Of a stretch of DNA of 64,000 bases, positions 42,862-54,928 are shown one piece after another (the first letter of the stretch is position 1; every line of letters begins with the position of its first letter). Below the pieces are notes generated by a model that was given only the letters and a program-made list of their open reading frames with translations, ran no database searches and had not been told where the DNA came from. Position numbers and translations under genes: made by a program. The stretch is from Nemophila menziesii (lineage: Eukaryota > Streptophyta > Magnoliopsida > Boraginales > Hydrophyllaceae), in contig JARWIR010000008.1 in NCBI GenBank assembly GCA_029959085.1, positions 14,866,001-14,930,000 on the forward strand, read 5' to 3'.

Positions 42862-44070
42862 ATTATCTTGTTTTTGGACGGATCTGTCACCTACCATTCC
42901 GATCCACTCATCCTATTCCTATATTTTGAAAGTCTTCCATCAACAACATCATTCCCGTTGTCGGTCTTCTCTGACTCTATGTCTAGTAGATTTCGCAAGT
43001 TTGTCCGCCTGGTCGTTCCTCCTTCTGCGCACATGCATGCAAGGGATCGAGCCAAAATCATCGGCTATTAGATTGATACATCGGGTGATCGGATTAATCG
43101 TCCAACTTGTTGTTGATATCCGCCTCAGTCCTTGAACAAGTTCAAGGTTTTGGGAACATATTGTCTTTGTTTCTTCTAGAAACTATTGGCATCGTTCTGT
43201 TGCTTTCAATATTGATGTTTCTTCATGGAGGTTCATCTTGTTGTTTCTTTTATCTCTATTCTGCACCCGGTATCAGTATGTACCTGAACAATTCCGATTA
43301 TCATATCCTCATATGAAGTAGTAAAAGATGAGTCATATAAAAATATTTTTTAATTCTATCCTACCTGTATTTGTCAGTTTTCGTCTATTGTTGTATGAGC
43401 ATGTTATTTTCCATATGTGGCGTTCTCTATGCTTGTCCATGTAAAACCTGCATAAGTTTACTTGTTGCTTTTATTATACAGTCGATATCTATATTAGTAT
43501 CCTCGTAAATTACTTTTATTTTGGCTTTCCATATTTTCCATATAAAGATCATTATATAATCAGTAACTTTATTGTGTTCCCATCCTCCATCCGTGTAAGT
43601 TTTATAATATTTAGTATCCAATTTCCAATGTCTATTCTTTCTCTTGTTGTGCCGTTATATTTACGTTGATGATGCCCCAACAACTTGAGGTACATTGCAC
43701 CCAATAAGCAGGTGTTCGACTCTTTTCGTTTATGCTTGACACCATGTATATGTCGTCGTGTCTGAGCATCTTCTTTGTCTAGATTTTATTTCATTGGTAT
43801 CATGTTATTACATGTTTTTCATACAAAAATTCTGATCTTGTTGGGTATATTCGACTTCCATACTGTCTTCCATAGTGTTGTCCTGATGTTTGATGTTGTT
43901 TTTGTTGATTGAGGCTCGTTAAGCATTGCCTCTTCCATGAGTACCTTATATTTTGTTTTCCACAACAAGAAAATAAGCTTTTGACAACTTCGTTTTGACC
44001 TTAGACGACCCTTATAAAGTGGTGTCATATCTTTCCCTACATTATTTAGCATTTTCGTCTATACTCGTGC
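42862..44070 (-). mobile_element. LINE relic, same family as 30.9-32.9 kb
   Basis: On -: TTLWKTVWKSNIPNKIRIFV (43819-44052; compare ILWKTIWRSNTPTKVRIFSW), then YKTYTDGGWEHNKVTDYIMI and FIWKIWKAKIKVIYED (43427-43621; compare YTKGGWQKEVV and LWKAKMKS), then RRRRNDQADKLAKSTRH (RNase H end, near 43010), and the 3' end GATCCGTCCAAAAA at about 42870. Heavily frameshifted, 5' truncated. Confidence 0.8.
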
Positions 44071-44103
44071 TGCAAATGTTATAACTACACATACATAGCA
44101 TAG

Positions 44104-44310
44104 TGGGTTATTACTACTATCTTTCCCGGCTCCCTTCTAAAATAAAGTAGGCTATTGGTACCCATATTTCCCGACTCCCTTCTAAATAGACTGGTCTATT
44201 GATACCCATATTTCCCGACTTCCGTCAAAAAATAGAGTGGTCTATTGATACCCATATTTCTCGCCTTCCTTCTAAAATAGAGTAGGTTATTGATACCCCT
44301 AATATTTTGC
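44104..44310. repeat. ~55-bp tandem repeat, about four units
   Basis: Repeating phrases TATTGATACCCATATTTCCC, GACTCCCTTCTAAA and ATAGAGTGGTCTATTGA. Non-coding. Confidence 0.85.
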
Positions 44311-44379
44311 TATGTCCTCCTTGTTTTCTATAACTCTAAAATTATATATTTGACCTTTTTGTTACTTTAGTCCCTCGTC

Positions 44380-44945
44380 TCATAAATATAACATTTTAGT
44401 CCCATATAATTTATGTTTGTGACAATATTAGTCATTTTTTCACTAGAGCGAAAGATAAAGTGATTAAAATGTTACTTTTGCAATATAAAGGACTAACATA
44501 TTCACAAAATTAAAAATAAAGGATAAAATGTTACTTTTGCAAGATATGGAACTAAACATATAAATTGAGCATTAAAAAGGCATAACATGTAAATTTAAGC
44601 AAGATAAGTGACTAAAATGCAAGATGAGAGACTAGCCTGTTAAATCAAGCATTGTAAATGGACTAAACTTGGTTCTGCAAGATAATGGACTAAACTGTCA
44701 ATATGAGAGTTAAAAAGGGACTAACTGTAAAATTGAGCAAGATAAGGAACTAAACTGAAAGATAAGGGACTAACCTATTAAATCGAGCATTGAAAAGGGA
44801 CTAAACTATTAGGTTATGCAAGATAAGGGACTAAACTGTCAATTTAAGAGTTAAAAATGGACTAACTGTCAAATTGAGCAAGACAAGGGACTAAACTATC
44901 AAATTTTGAAAGATAAAGGACTAAACTATCAAATTCACTGTGAAA
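44380..44945. repeat. Degenerate repeats of GGGACTAAACTGTCAA-type phrases
   Basis: More than ten variants of AAGGGACTAAACT, TCAAATTGAGCAAGATAAGG and GAGCATTGAAAAGGGACTAA, with a higher-order unit of about 180 bp between 44560 and 44935. Non-coding. Confidence 0.8.
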
Positions 44946-45025
44946 AAGGCCAGATAGTTGAAGGGAGTAGTCAAGTAGTTAAATAATTGAAGGATGTTTC
45001 AAACTTTTTTGTATAGAAGGGGTGT

Positions 45026-46515
45026 TGGTGTCTCTCTGTTTGTGATAAATTAATCTATACTAGAGACATCATTTTAGGGTTATTTAGTTATTGATTTTGG
45101 AATTTTCCCCATTTATTTATACTTTTCACTTTCTTGTCTAGTTTTAGATGTTTTCTTATTTTGTGAGCTTTTGCGTGTAATTTGTGTAGCACTTAGATAT
45201 ATGGAAGCTATTACACCTAAGAAAACTTATTTTCAAAGGAAAAGTAAAGGAAAACCCTTATTCAAAGTAAAAAAGGATACGTTTGGATATATTTGGAAAG
45301 TAAAGAAGTTGTCAAAACTGCACATACGTCCACTAATTAATTTACTAGAGAAAAACGGTTTGGAATTTTGGATATATTTTTATATGAGAAGCTATATATT
45401 TTCATCGCGGTCGTTTCTATATAAGGAACGTCTAAATCCGATAAGTAACGAAGGAGATATGACCAAAACAAAATATGCGAAGGTTTATTCCTTCCTACAA
45501 GTTAGGAATACGAATTTTGGTAAGATCTGGACTCCTTAACTTGGGGGTTACCCCTAATTTTGACCAAGGGTCTATATATACTCATTCCTACCCTATATAA
45601 TTCATCGTTGGTCAGTCCTTAACTTGAAAAGACCAAGAGGAAGCTTACAACAAGAGAAGAGAAGAGAAAAAGGAGTTGGACAACCATTCATGCCTTTCCA
45701 ATCCTTCAAATTTGTAATTTATTATCTTTCTTTCTCTAGTATGAACTAATTATATTTTAGCTTGAGATTAGCATATGGGTATGAACCCTAGACTTATTTC
45801 TATTTTAATTTGGGATGTCTTTTTACATTTAATTGAAATTAGTGTTGTTAACTCTATTTTTATGTGATTTAATTTATTGTCTGTAGTTCTTGCGGTGCGC
45901 AAATGTAAAGGATTACCTTAGTAGTAGTTAGATGTTCACTCGTAAGGGGTTTCTAATTATTGAAACACCACATAAACGTCTAGTGTGCGGTAGTGATCTG
46001 GAAGGGGTTGCCTAACTAGATAGTCATTAGGGTTTGAGATTTAACCATTGGTCATTGCGCAGGGTCCCCTTACCCAAGTCCCCTGGTAATTGTTAGGTTG
46101 CCACCTAATTCCACTCGGAAGGAGGTCAAGAAGAATATAGAATCATGACTATTGCATATCACACAATTCTCTCTTACATGAATAGATTATAACGAGGCTA
46201 GTGGGCTAAACTCTTATACTATCTTCTTCTATTATTTATTTTCATGTCTTTATGTTATTTAGTCAACTGTTAAAGTCTTACAAACCCAACAATATTTCAG
46301 AGTCTTTTATTTTAGCATACTATTCTTCTAGCTTTCTTATTTGCACTTTATATTGCACACGTTCTCTCTAACTTTTGTAGTCGTTGAGGAACAAATTCAT
46401 CTTATCATTAAAACTTGTGTATGACCAATGATACTTGCAGTGAGTAATGTGTTTAGGTTAGGGTGTTAGTTGCATCTTTGTTTATCGTTATTTTATCATG
46501 CCCTAACCGACACCA
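45026..46515 (+). mobile_element. Solo LTR B (1,490 bp)
   Basis: Exact 5-bp duplication GGTGT (45021-45025, 46516-46520). Starts TGGTGTCTC, ends CCGACACCA. Related to LTRs A, C and D. A 122-aa open frame (45171-45539) inside has no recognisable domain and is probably chance. Confidence 0.9.
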
Positions 46516-46666
46516 GGTGTGATTGAAAATAAGAGTAAGATTGATTAACTTCTTCTTGAACTAGTACTTCACATAGGTACAACCTCCCGTAATTTAACGT
46601 GACTCATTTGTTCTTTAGAATTAGCCTCAACTGCATGAAACAATACATATAACTAATAATATAAAT

Positions 46667-46857
46667 ACCAAATTACCCTTACCCCTAATTTGACAAAAGG
46701 TCACAAAAACCCTATAGTTTCAAAAATGGTACAACCTCCCCTTGGTTTTCAAACTCACATCAACGCATGATATAGGGGTGGTTGTCACGATTTTGAAAAC
46801 AATATGATTAGTTTTGACCTTTTGTCAAACCCCGAGGGGTATCTGGTAAATATGAGA
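46667..46857. mobile_element. Possible small MITE
   Basis: Inverted arms of about 65-80 bp share ACCAAATTACCC / ACCAGATACCCC, TTTGACAAAAGGTCA and GTTTTCAAAAT; about 190 bp in total. No convincing duplication beyond AAAT. Confidence 0.4.
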
Positions 46858-46984
46858 AAACCAATCTGTAGGACTAGGCGATTGTACTCATTTAATTCAC
46901 TAATATTATCAGAAACTTTATCAGATGATCCATATTTTGACACAACATGACCAAAACAAAAGACGGAAGTATAATATGGCAAAT

Positions 46985-47076
46985 ACTAGGTAAAAATCTC
47001 TCATTTAGGTCTAATAAACTCCCAAAATAATGTCTTCTAAATTGATTAGTCCATCACAAAAAGAAAGTCATCAATA
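46985..47076 (-). repeat. LTR terminal fragment, same family as LTRs A-D
   Basis: CTCTCATTTAGGTCTAATAA, then CCCAAAATAATGTCTTCT and the end AAAGTCATCA resemble the + strand right end of LTR A (22025-22118). Truncated. Confidence 0.55.
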
Positions 47077-47611
47077 GTCATGCACCAAGATTAAATAATT
47101 CAACAAAGACAACCATACAAGAATAAATTAAGCACGAGAAACCAAAACTTGATGTCATGTATTTAAATTTTTATTAATTGAAATATGTATGAACATTAAC
47201 ATCATAAGTAAAAGATTTGTTGTATGGGAAACCCAAACTCACCCAAAACCAGTCTTTAAGCAAGTAACATGTAATTGTTGAATTGGACACTTGATGAATT
47301 GATACTCTTTTTATAATTTTTAACCCCGCCATGGTAGGGTCAGTTTTGCTTTTATAATTTAGGCCATATACCTGATTTGTGTTCAACCCTAATATGGATG
47401 AACTGATGAAAAGAGAACACATAACGTTATTTTGATCTTTCAAGAAATTATATGGTTTTATTAAAGAATAATGTTGTTTGTTAGCCTAACTTTGTTTAAG
47501 TATTTGTGATGATGTGTTTGGCATGTTTACATACGATATGTGAAAACAATGCATGCTTAGATCTATAAAGCTTAAACGATCAAAGATCATACTCTATTGA
47601 AGAAATCCAAT
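47077..47611. other. Unassigned
   Basis: No frame or repeat recognised. Confidence 0.4.
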
Positions 47612-47900
47612 AGATGTCATATGAAAATAAAGTTCTCAAGAGAACGAGTTTAAGTTTCCAAGATCAAGACTCGAGGAATATAACGAAAACAAGTTTAAAT
47701 TTTTTGAAGATCAAGACTCGAGAGAGATCGATAAAACAAGCTTAACGACGTTAAAGATCAAGACTCAGTGAAGTTATAAGAGACCGAGCTTAAGGAATTT
47801 TGAAGATCAAGACTTAAGGGAGTTAGAAGAAATTGAGCTTGAAGACATTTAAAGATCAAGACTCAAGGGAGATCAAGAAATGAGTTAAACATGAACAAAC
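47612..47900. repeat. 47-49-bp tandem repeat (AGATCAAGACTC), about five units
   Basis: AGATCAAGACTC-like cores at 47661, 47708, 47755, 47804 and 47853, each followed by a GAGCTTAA-like phrase. A looser echo occurs at 47960-48030. GAGCTT and AAGATCAAG phrases are typical of some LTR or promoter regions; identity unknown. LTR C starts 550 bp downstream. Confidence 0.8.
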
Positions 47901-48455
47901 TCAAAGGATCTCATTGAAGGTATAGCTCTAATAATCACCAGCATGCTTGGCTAGATAGAGAAGATCAAGAAGCATAAACAAGCTTGAAATTGTTAAAAAT
48001 CAAGACTTGGTGGAGTTCAAAGATTAAGCTTGAAAATATAGCAATGTGTGCATCAAGGGTCTCTAAAAAAGGAAGAGTGCCTTAGAGAGGATAAAACATA
48101 AAGGAAGCTCAAAAGACTACCATTTGAATCCAGCCTCTGATAAATAGTAAAGGACCCCCACATCACTACTATAATTCAAGACTTGTCCTATGAGAATCAA
48201 ATTGGCCTTTCGATGATAATAAGCTGCCCGCCATCACTTCCAGAAGTAGATTTTTGGTCTCCTGAAGGATCACAGATGGACTGTAAAAGTTGGCCATCTG
48301 AAAAATGTATTGGAAGATCTAAATTCCGAGACCATGAAGGCCATTCACAAATAAAGCTAATAAATATTGAAGATCAGACCTCCGATCCGAAGAAAAGTCA
48401 CACGACCAAAGTGGACCAGATTAAAAAGGCTTAGAAACTAGAGACACCGGACATC

Positions 48456-50640
48456 TGATGTCTCCCATTTTGTGATAAATAAATCCCATAGACAGACATA
48501 ATTTTAGGTATATTAGGTGCTTAATTAAGGGAGTTTTCCCCATTATTTATTATATTCCCATTTCTTGCCTTATTTTAGAGATTTGTTACTTTTAGAGCTA
48601 TTTGTACGTAATTTGTGTGTTAAATATAAAGCTCTTAGCTACAAGGATTATATTAGATTCCAAATAAATGTTAAGGAGTTAAGTAATAAGATCCAAGACG
48701 AAATAAAGAGTTAAAAGGAAAGAAGATGGTTTTGGAAAGTGCAAAAGCTTCCAAAAGTTGTTATCCAAAATTTGGATACGTGTAGTATTTTCAATGCTGC
48801 ATAAAATATACAAAGGATTTGAATAATTTATTTTTTATCAAGAAATCTCTATTAATTTCGGTCGCGTGGCCACTATAATCAAGTTATTTGGAGTTGTAAC
48901 GAAGGAGTTATGATTTTTACAAACTCTATGGGCCAATCAGTCCACTTTCTAAGGCAACTGAGTTTGAGTTAATTTAGGAATCCAAAACCTAATCCATTAC
49001 TTAGATTTCATCCAACACCTATATAATATCAGTATATGACCTTATAAACTCATCCCTTGGATTCCAGAGCTTAATATTCATCAATAATTCATTATAGACG
49101 CAATCAGGAGGATATAGAGAGGGAAAAATCAAGAGTTGGAGTTTCACCGCATCAATTCTACACTTCGCCATCTCTATTCTTGGGTGAATTAATATTAGAT
49201 ATTTTTGTCTATAATTTATTTCTAATCTATTTATTCCAAAGTCCATTATGTACCATTTTCTCTTTTAGGATTGTAGTTACATGAACAATTGATTATTGCT
49301 TTTCTATTTTAATTGAATTTGCGACTAGAATATTTAATTTAATTGGTATTTTATTAAGTTCCATTGACTCTATGTATGTAATAACACTACCCATATCATA
49401 GCAAAATAGTGGGTAGCTTGAGTAATTGAGCTATTGCCCAGGAAGGGGAGTTTAATAGCGGATATATCATATAGGCATCTAGTGTGCGGTAGTGAGCCGT
49501 GAGGTCTTGCCTAGCTAGATAGTCAATAGGGTTAGATTTAATCACATCTGAATATATTGTAGGATCGCCCGGAAGGGGTCTCTAGTACCGTAGGATAGCG
49601 TCTTATTCATCCCGGAGGGGTTAGGAAGATAAGTGAATCCCGTCTATTGTGAAATTACCCATTCACCCTTATTTCTATAAACGTTAATTTAATTGGATAT
49701 GTTTATACTTGCATATCCTTAGCTATTATCTTATTTGCATAGTTTGTAATTATTATTTAATTAGAAAATAAAACGCTGTATTTGCTTTTTAATCAAAACA
49801 TTAGAACTTTCTACGCTAAAATTGAACACGAGTTGAAATTAATACGTAAATTCCTGAAAACGAACTCTGTTTTACTTACTTATTACTTGTAACCGTCCGT
49901 ACACTTGCAAAGAGTTAATCGTGGTTTCCAAGGTGTGTGAACTTTTTACATTCATTATTTTATCACACCCACGCCCACCAAGTTTTTGGCGCCGCTGCCA
50001 AGGTTATTTTTATTTTAGCCTGTGTTTGTTTAGTATAGTTATTTTATTTGTTTTCAAAAGGTATATTGGTAAATTTTTATGATGGAGTCTAGTATGGCGG
50101 AAGAAAAGTTAATAAAAATTCAGGAAACTAGATTCGAGCGGCCACGAGCTGAACATGAGCTGACCATCCTTGGGATGGCGATAGATTAGGGGTGTCCCAT
50201 AAACCTGATAAGTCATAATATAATCACCGATACTTTGTACGCTCACCTTGCACCATCATAAAAAAATTCCACCATAGTAAAGAGTGGAAGAAATTTGTGG
50301 ATCTAGTAATAATAAATATATGATTGGAGATGTTGGAGTACGTGAGCTAGAAGCATGTATAGAGGAATATATTCTTGCAAAGAAATGGATTGGAGCTAAA
50401 CTTGTTGAAGATCAATGCGTAATTAAATAGGCAAGAACAATCCTATTATATTACCTGGTGAAGAAATTGTTTCGTCATGAGAACAAGAAGGCGAAACAGA
50501 GATACTACCTACCGCCTTTCAAAGATCGATTGAGTCAAAATATAGGTGGTAAGGTTTCAAAGTTACCATATCAAGTAAGAGGCGAGTTTAATTAAAGCAG
50601 TACCGCAAGGGCCTAAATAGAATTTTCATGGCAGGTACAC
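48456..50640 (+). mobile_element. LTR retrotransposon 5' part: LTR C plus primer site and leader
   Basis: The LTR (48456-49980, 1,525 bp) starts TGATGTCTC and ends CGCCCACCA. Directly after it, TTGGCGCCGCTGCC (49986-49999) is a primer-binding-site-like sequence typical of plant Ty3 elements. Following codons (MMESSMAEEKLIKIQETRFE from about 50080) may be the gag start but break quickly. No matching 3' LTR is present in this orientation; the right edge is approximate. Confidence 0.75.
49986..50002 (+). promoter_or_regulatory. Primer-binding site of the LTR C element
   Basis: TTGGCGCCGCTGCCAAG, six bases after the LTR end. Very close to the TGGCGCCGTTGCCGGGG site used by many plant Ty3/Tat-type elements. 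It fixes the orientation of the whole A-D family. Confidence 0.7.
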
Positions 50641-53200
50641 GTTTTAAATGCCTTTGTAGTTTAATTTCTATGCTTGTAGTGTATATTATTTAAGTTTTTA
50701 TGTGTTTTAATAAATATTGCAGTAATGAGAAAGGTAGAAATGTTTTTGATGTGTAGGATACAAAGAAGATGAGTTTAGGGTGAGTTTTATGAAGAATTTT
50801 GTTCCCCCAACTGTTCCCAATAGTATATCGTATCTATGGGTGGTATACAATCCCGTAACCATCATGACGGTATGGAAAAACTCTATTTTGGCCGAAACTC
50901 GAGCAGTATGCCGCTCATTCGGGCGGCAATACCGATACGCAAGAGTGTCGAGATTCGCGAGCACCAGAATAGCTGTCTTTGAATGACCGTAACTTTTTCA
51001 TAAAAACGCAAAATTCAGTGATTTAGGAGTCCACAGAAAGCTTAGGAAATTTTCTACAAACTTCATTCAGGACACTTTTCCTAAAAACTGGCGGAGCTGA
51101 AATTAACCTAGAGAAAAGGTCAGAAAGTTAGAAGGCTTTGACTAGTATACCGGCCCCATAGGCGGCATATGCCAGTGCGCAAGTGGTGTCGCCTAGGGTG
51201 TGATAAAAATAAGATAAATAAAAGCCAGAAAACAATGCACTTACACCCTAGACAAGCACGGTACTGCAAGTATTACAGGACGTATGCAAGTTCTAATGAT
51301 AAGTTGAATTCGTTCTCAGGGACTTAGTGTGTTAAACGAATGGGCAGAAATAACGAGTAAGAAGTAATTAATTAAAAGACAGGAAATAAAAGAGAATAAT
51401 TCGAGATTAATAATTAAACTAAGGAAAATTAAAGACAATAAAATAAATACGAAGAAATATGAGATGAGAAGTATAGCTTAGGTTTTGCTAGTATGCACTA
51501 ATCCTTCTAATTCTTTCTATCAAATTCTAGTTAATAAGGGAGATAATTAGCTCTTAGATACTTAGTCAGGATTCTAAATTCTCATACCTTAGACCTTGAG
51601 AGCGACAAAGGGGGCTACGGACACACCACGAGGCTAGTTTAAATAGGGTTTTCCTGCGCTACTAGGGCCCTAAGCAATCAATTTCTAAAAATGGTGATAG
51701 TGGTTAAATTATACTCTAATGACTATCTAGGTAGAATTAGTGTTGTCAAGACCAATATCGACACTAGACGTTATGTGGTGTTTCAATAATTAGACACCCA
51801 GTTAAGGTGATCATCTAACTACTATTAAGGTAATCCTATACTCGTGCACTAGCAAGGAAAATAGTCATTAAATCAAAACACATAAACAAATATATAGTTA
51901 AGCAGCTAATATCATATTAAAACATATAATTCCCAAAGAATCTTAGATAGAAAGAAAATAGAATTCATAGTTTATACATGATGCAAAACCCAAGCTATGG
52001 GAAAATTAGTTCATACCTAAAGGAAATAAACTAAAAGAAATAATGAAAGACTTCATCTTGCTCTCTACAATAATTCTGATGATAAAAACCCTAAGGACTA
52101 ATTACTATGAGGCAAGGATGATTTACAAGTGATATAAGTGTGTATTTATAGGTGTTTTAGAAGACCTAATTCGTTTTCTTGAAGGAGAAGGTAAGTAGTG
52201 GACTCCAAGCCCAACTCAAATTCGTAACCCTAAAATATGAAATCAGGCCCGTTTTTTTTCTGTTCCTAACAACTTCAATTCTTATCCGTTTGACGCGTAT
52301 GAGTAGTCGAAATTCATCGTCTCGGAAATATATCCAACTTTGATCTTGACCGTTTCTCCAAATTCCCCACCTATTTCGAGATATAAGCTGATTTGTGGTC
52401 GTGGATGGTGAAATTCAGATTTAAGGCAGCTTTTCCTTTTCCATATCTTTAGCTTTTCTTTCCTTATCTCCAATTTCCATGCTAATCTCTTTCCATATCT
52501 TTTAGCCTTTGACTTGGACTCTAATTAATCTCCATAATTATCTTTAAAGCTTCACACTAAATAAACCCAATATGCTCTAAAAATAATAAATTACTAAATC
52601 AAGACTAAAATAGGAAAGTGTAACATTTCTCAATAAAATCAACTAGAAAGACTTCTAAATCACTAAAAATGATGTCTCGTCCTAATATTAATCATTCACA
52701 AATGAGGAGACATCAGCAAGAATGGTCATAACGGTACGTGCCACGGCTCAAGGTCAGAACTTGATAAACTTGAGAGGCATGTCGGCCTTCTAGGCAACAA
52801 TGTTGACCCTCCTTCTATATCGACATTCGTGACATACACGGTCTAACAACAGAAGATCAGTAGGAGTGGCATACCGGCCCTATGGGAGGCATGCCAGTGC
52901 GGGACGCGATCAAACCAAGAAGAAGAGGTGAGAGCAAACTACAACTCATACAATTTAAGCATTCTTTTTCTCCAAGCAACGAAACTCCATTAAAGCTTCA
53001 CCAAACCTCACCTCACATAAAAACAACACCAAATCACCATAATTTCATATCTAAATCCTTCATTACACTCCTACAAATAATATTTACCCACCCAAATCAT
53101 TCCAAAACAACTAGAATCAATAATCAAATTCCAAAATTTTCCAAAACCTTTTCTAAATTTTCTTACACCCTTCTCACCCAAGCTTGGGTGAGAACAAGAG
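50641..53200 (+). mobile_element. Old Ty3-like LTR/leader sequence, interrupted
   Basis: Apart from LTR D, this holds GACCGTAACTTTTTCATAAAAA, AGAAAAGGTCAGAAAGTTAG and GC-rich phrases ATACCGGCCCCATAGGCGGC (about 50885, 51152, 52872). A CACC/AATC-rich leader follows (52900-53190). These are the style of Ty3/gypsy LTR ends and leaders. It appears to continue at 63412 after the nested array. No protein is recognised; the class is inference. Confidence 0.45.
51184..52715 (-). mobile_element. Solo LTR D (1,532 bp)
   Basis: Exact 5-bp duplication GCAAG (51179-51183, 52716-52720). On - it starts TGATGTCTC and ends GGCGACACCA. Same family as A, B and C, opposite orientation to C, with its own duplication, so not the partner LTR of C. 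Confidence 0.9.
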
Positions 53201-53536
53201 GAAATTGTTGGCATATTGCCCCCATCGATTAGGTGTTTTAATGTGACAAATCCTCTATTGTTTAGTGTGCTAATTTCACTTTATTATCTTGCACTCTAAT
53301 TCATCAAAAAGCACAATTGTCATCATTTAGATCAAATCTTTATTGTTATATCTCAAGAAACTAATTCTCTTACAAATGCTATTAACTTTATCTTTGTGTA
53401 CATTGAGAATTAGCTTTAGTGATCAACTACAAAGTTTATAAGAATGATGTTCTCTACAACTCTCGTGAAGAAGGTTTTCCAATCCGAGCATCATAGTAAA
53501 AGATATACTCACTAGAAGGTGTCTTAAACCTTTGGT

Positions 53537-53768
53537 GCGGTACACCGGAGTACACCTGCGGTACACCGCAGAGCCACGGACCAGAGACGCGGTGCATAGG
53601 CTAGTCCGACCAGTAAGCTAAGAAAGTGTGCGGTACACCGGACTGAAGCGCGGTACACCGGAGTGAGGCACGGACCAGGAGCACGGTGCATGAGGTAGCC
53701 CGTCAGTATGCTATGAAATCAACACGTTGAGTTGTGCGGTACACCGCACCATATCCGCGGTACACCGC
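53537..53768. promoter_or_regulatory. Array of GCGGTACACCGC-type motifs in the LTR
   Basis: Six copies of GCGGTACACCG(G/C) at 53537, 53558, 53630, 53650, 53736 and 53757, with two weaker GCGGTGCAT variants, about 110-340 bp upstream of the TATA-like box. Repeated in LTR 2 and LTR 3. The arms GCGGT/ACCGC form a near-palindrome. Position suggests an enhancer; function inferred. Confidence 0.75.
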
Positions 53769-53869
53769 GAGTAAGGTTTTCCTGCAGCAAAATGAAGACA
53801 AAAGGAATAGATCCGTTGGGGATATTAATATATCCGTTGGAGACAAATCATATGACCGTTGGGAGCATT

Positions 53870-53886
53870 TTGCAGCTATAAATTGA
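53870..53886 (+). promoter_or_regulatory. Candidate TATA box of LTR 1
   Basis: GCAGCTATAAATTGAAG. The same phrase is kept in the diverged relic at about 36575, which supports a conserved promoter. Confidence 0.6.
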
Positions 53887-54915
53887 AGGTCTTTCAAGGC
53901 TACAACTACACCTTCAACCCATATACACTTAGGGGCTTAATTGCTATCATCCAAGAAGGTGTCAAGAGCTTCATAGTTAATATCCACTCAATTAAGGAGT
54001 TAATCCAAGGAGCTATCAAAGTTAATCATCCAAGCTTGATCAAGAGCTTAAACCAATAAGCTTCAAAGTTATTATCAACTCAAGAGAAGTTTTAAGCTTA
54101 TAGTTATATCATCTCTTTAGGAGTTTAGTTACAAAGCTTTTATAAGCACCCCTAAACACTTTTCCTTTCCTCTTAGTTCTTGTAATAGATTAAGAGAGTA
54201 GTGTGAGCATAGGTTGTATGCTTGGTTCCTTGTGTTGGTGATAACACAAGTGTTTTTCCTTCGTGGTTTCGAAGAGGTTGTCCTTCGTGTTATCGAAGAG
54301 GTTGTAAGGGTTATTGTGTTCTCGACCCGGTTAAGAGAGACACGGGAGCTTAGTGAAAAGCTTGAAATCCTAAGGAGGCTTCCTTAGGTAGTGGATGTAG
54401 GGAAACCGAACCACTATAAATCGTGTGTATCCTTCTATCCCTTCGCTATTTATTTTCCGCACGTCACATGTTTGATTATATGCTTACTAGTATGAATATC
54501 ATGATTATGTTTGTCTAGCTAATCAAACTATGATCTTCTAAGTTAGTAAGAGAATAGATAATCGATTTACTTGTTTAACTTATATATCGAACCTCTAACT
54601 TATCCTTTGCATGATCCCATAAGTGTTTGATATATTAGTTGACTTAGAAGAATAGCTAGTATGAATATTGTGATAGTGTTCTTTCTAGTTTATCCAACAT
54701 ATTGTCATCTAGAGTAGTAAGAGATTAGAAACTCGTTTTACTTGTATCACTTATATATCGAACCTCTTAGCTTGTCCATTGTATGATCCCTTAGGAGTTT
54801 GATATATTAGTTGACTTAGAAGTTTCTTTCTTAAACTTATAATTATCCAAAAGATTTTTAATTAGGCATTAATCTTATTAGTAATCCTATTCACCCCCCC
54901 TCTAGGACTTTCAAT

Positions 54916-54928
54916 TGGTATCAGAGCC
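54916..54928 (+). promoter_or_regulatory. Primer-binding site (initiator Met tRNA type)
   Basis: TGGTATCAGAGCC two bases after the LTR end, the standard Ty1/copia primer site. The second copy lies at 59162-59174. It is absent after LTR 3, where the flank GAAAT begins directly. Confidence 0.92.

Larger units (their letters stand above)
53206..54913 (+). repeat. LTR 1 (1,708 bp)
   Basis: TGTTGGCATATTG start, CTAGGACTTTCA end. It contains an array of GCGGTACACCGC-like motifs (53537-53768), a TATA-like GCTATAAATTGAAG at about 53875, and a long leader rich in small direct repeats (TTCGTGGTTTCGAAGAGGTT / TTCGTGTTATCGAAGAGGTT near 54260-54303). Confidence 0.93.

Noticed and set aside
45171..45539. 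122-aa open frame inside solo LTR B
   Set aside because: Not conserved in LTRs A, C or D at the matching place and no known domain.
47612..47900. CRISPR-like regularly spaced repeats
   Set aside because: Plant nuclear context, repeats degenerate, spacers related to each other: a minisatellite.
48456..52715. LTR C and LTR D as the two ends of one retrotransposon
   Set aside because: They are in opposite orientation, and D has its own exact target duplication.
52882..53232. 116-aa Pro/His/Thr-rich frame
   Set aside because: Matches the CACC/AATC-rich leader style of LTR elements and runs into LTR 1; probably non-coding.
53703..54059. Pair of 64- and 66-aa frames, recurring at 57949 and 62195
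   Set aside because: They lie in LTR promoter/leader DNA on opposite strands, repeat only because the LTR repeats, and have no recognisable domain.
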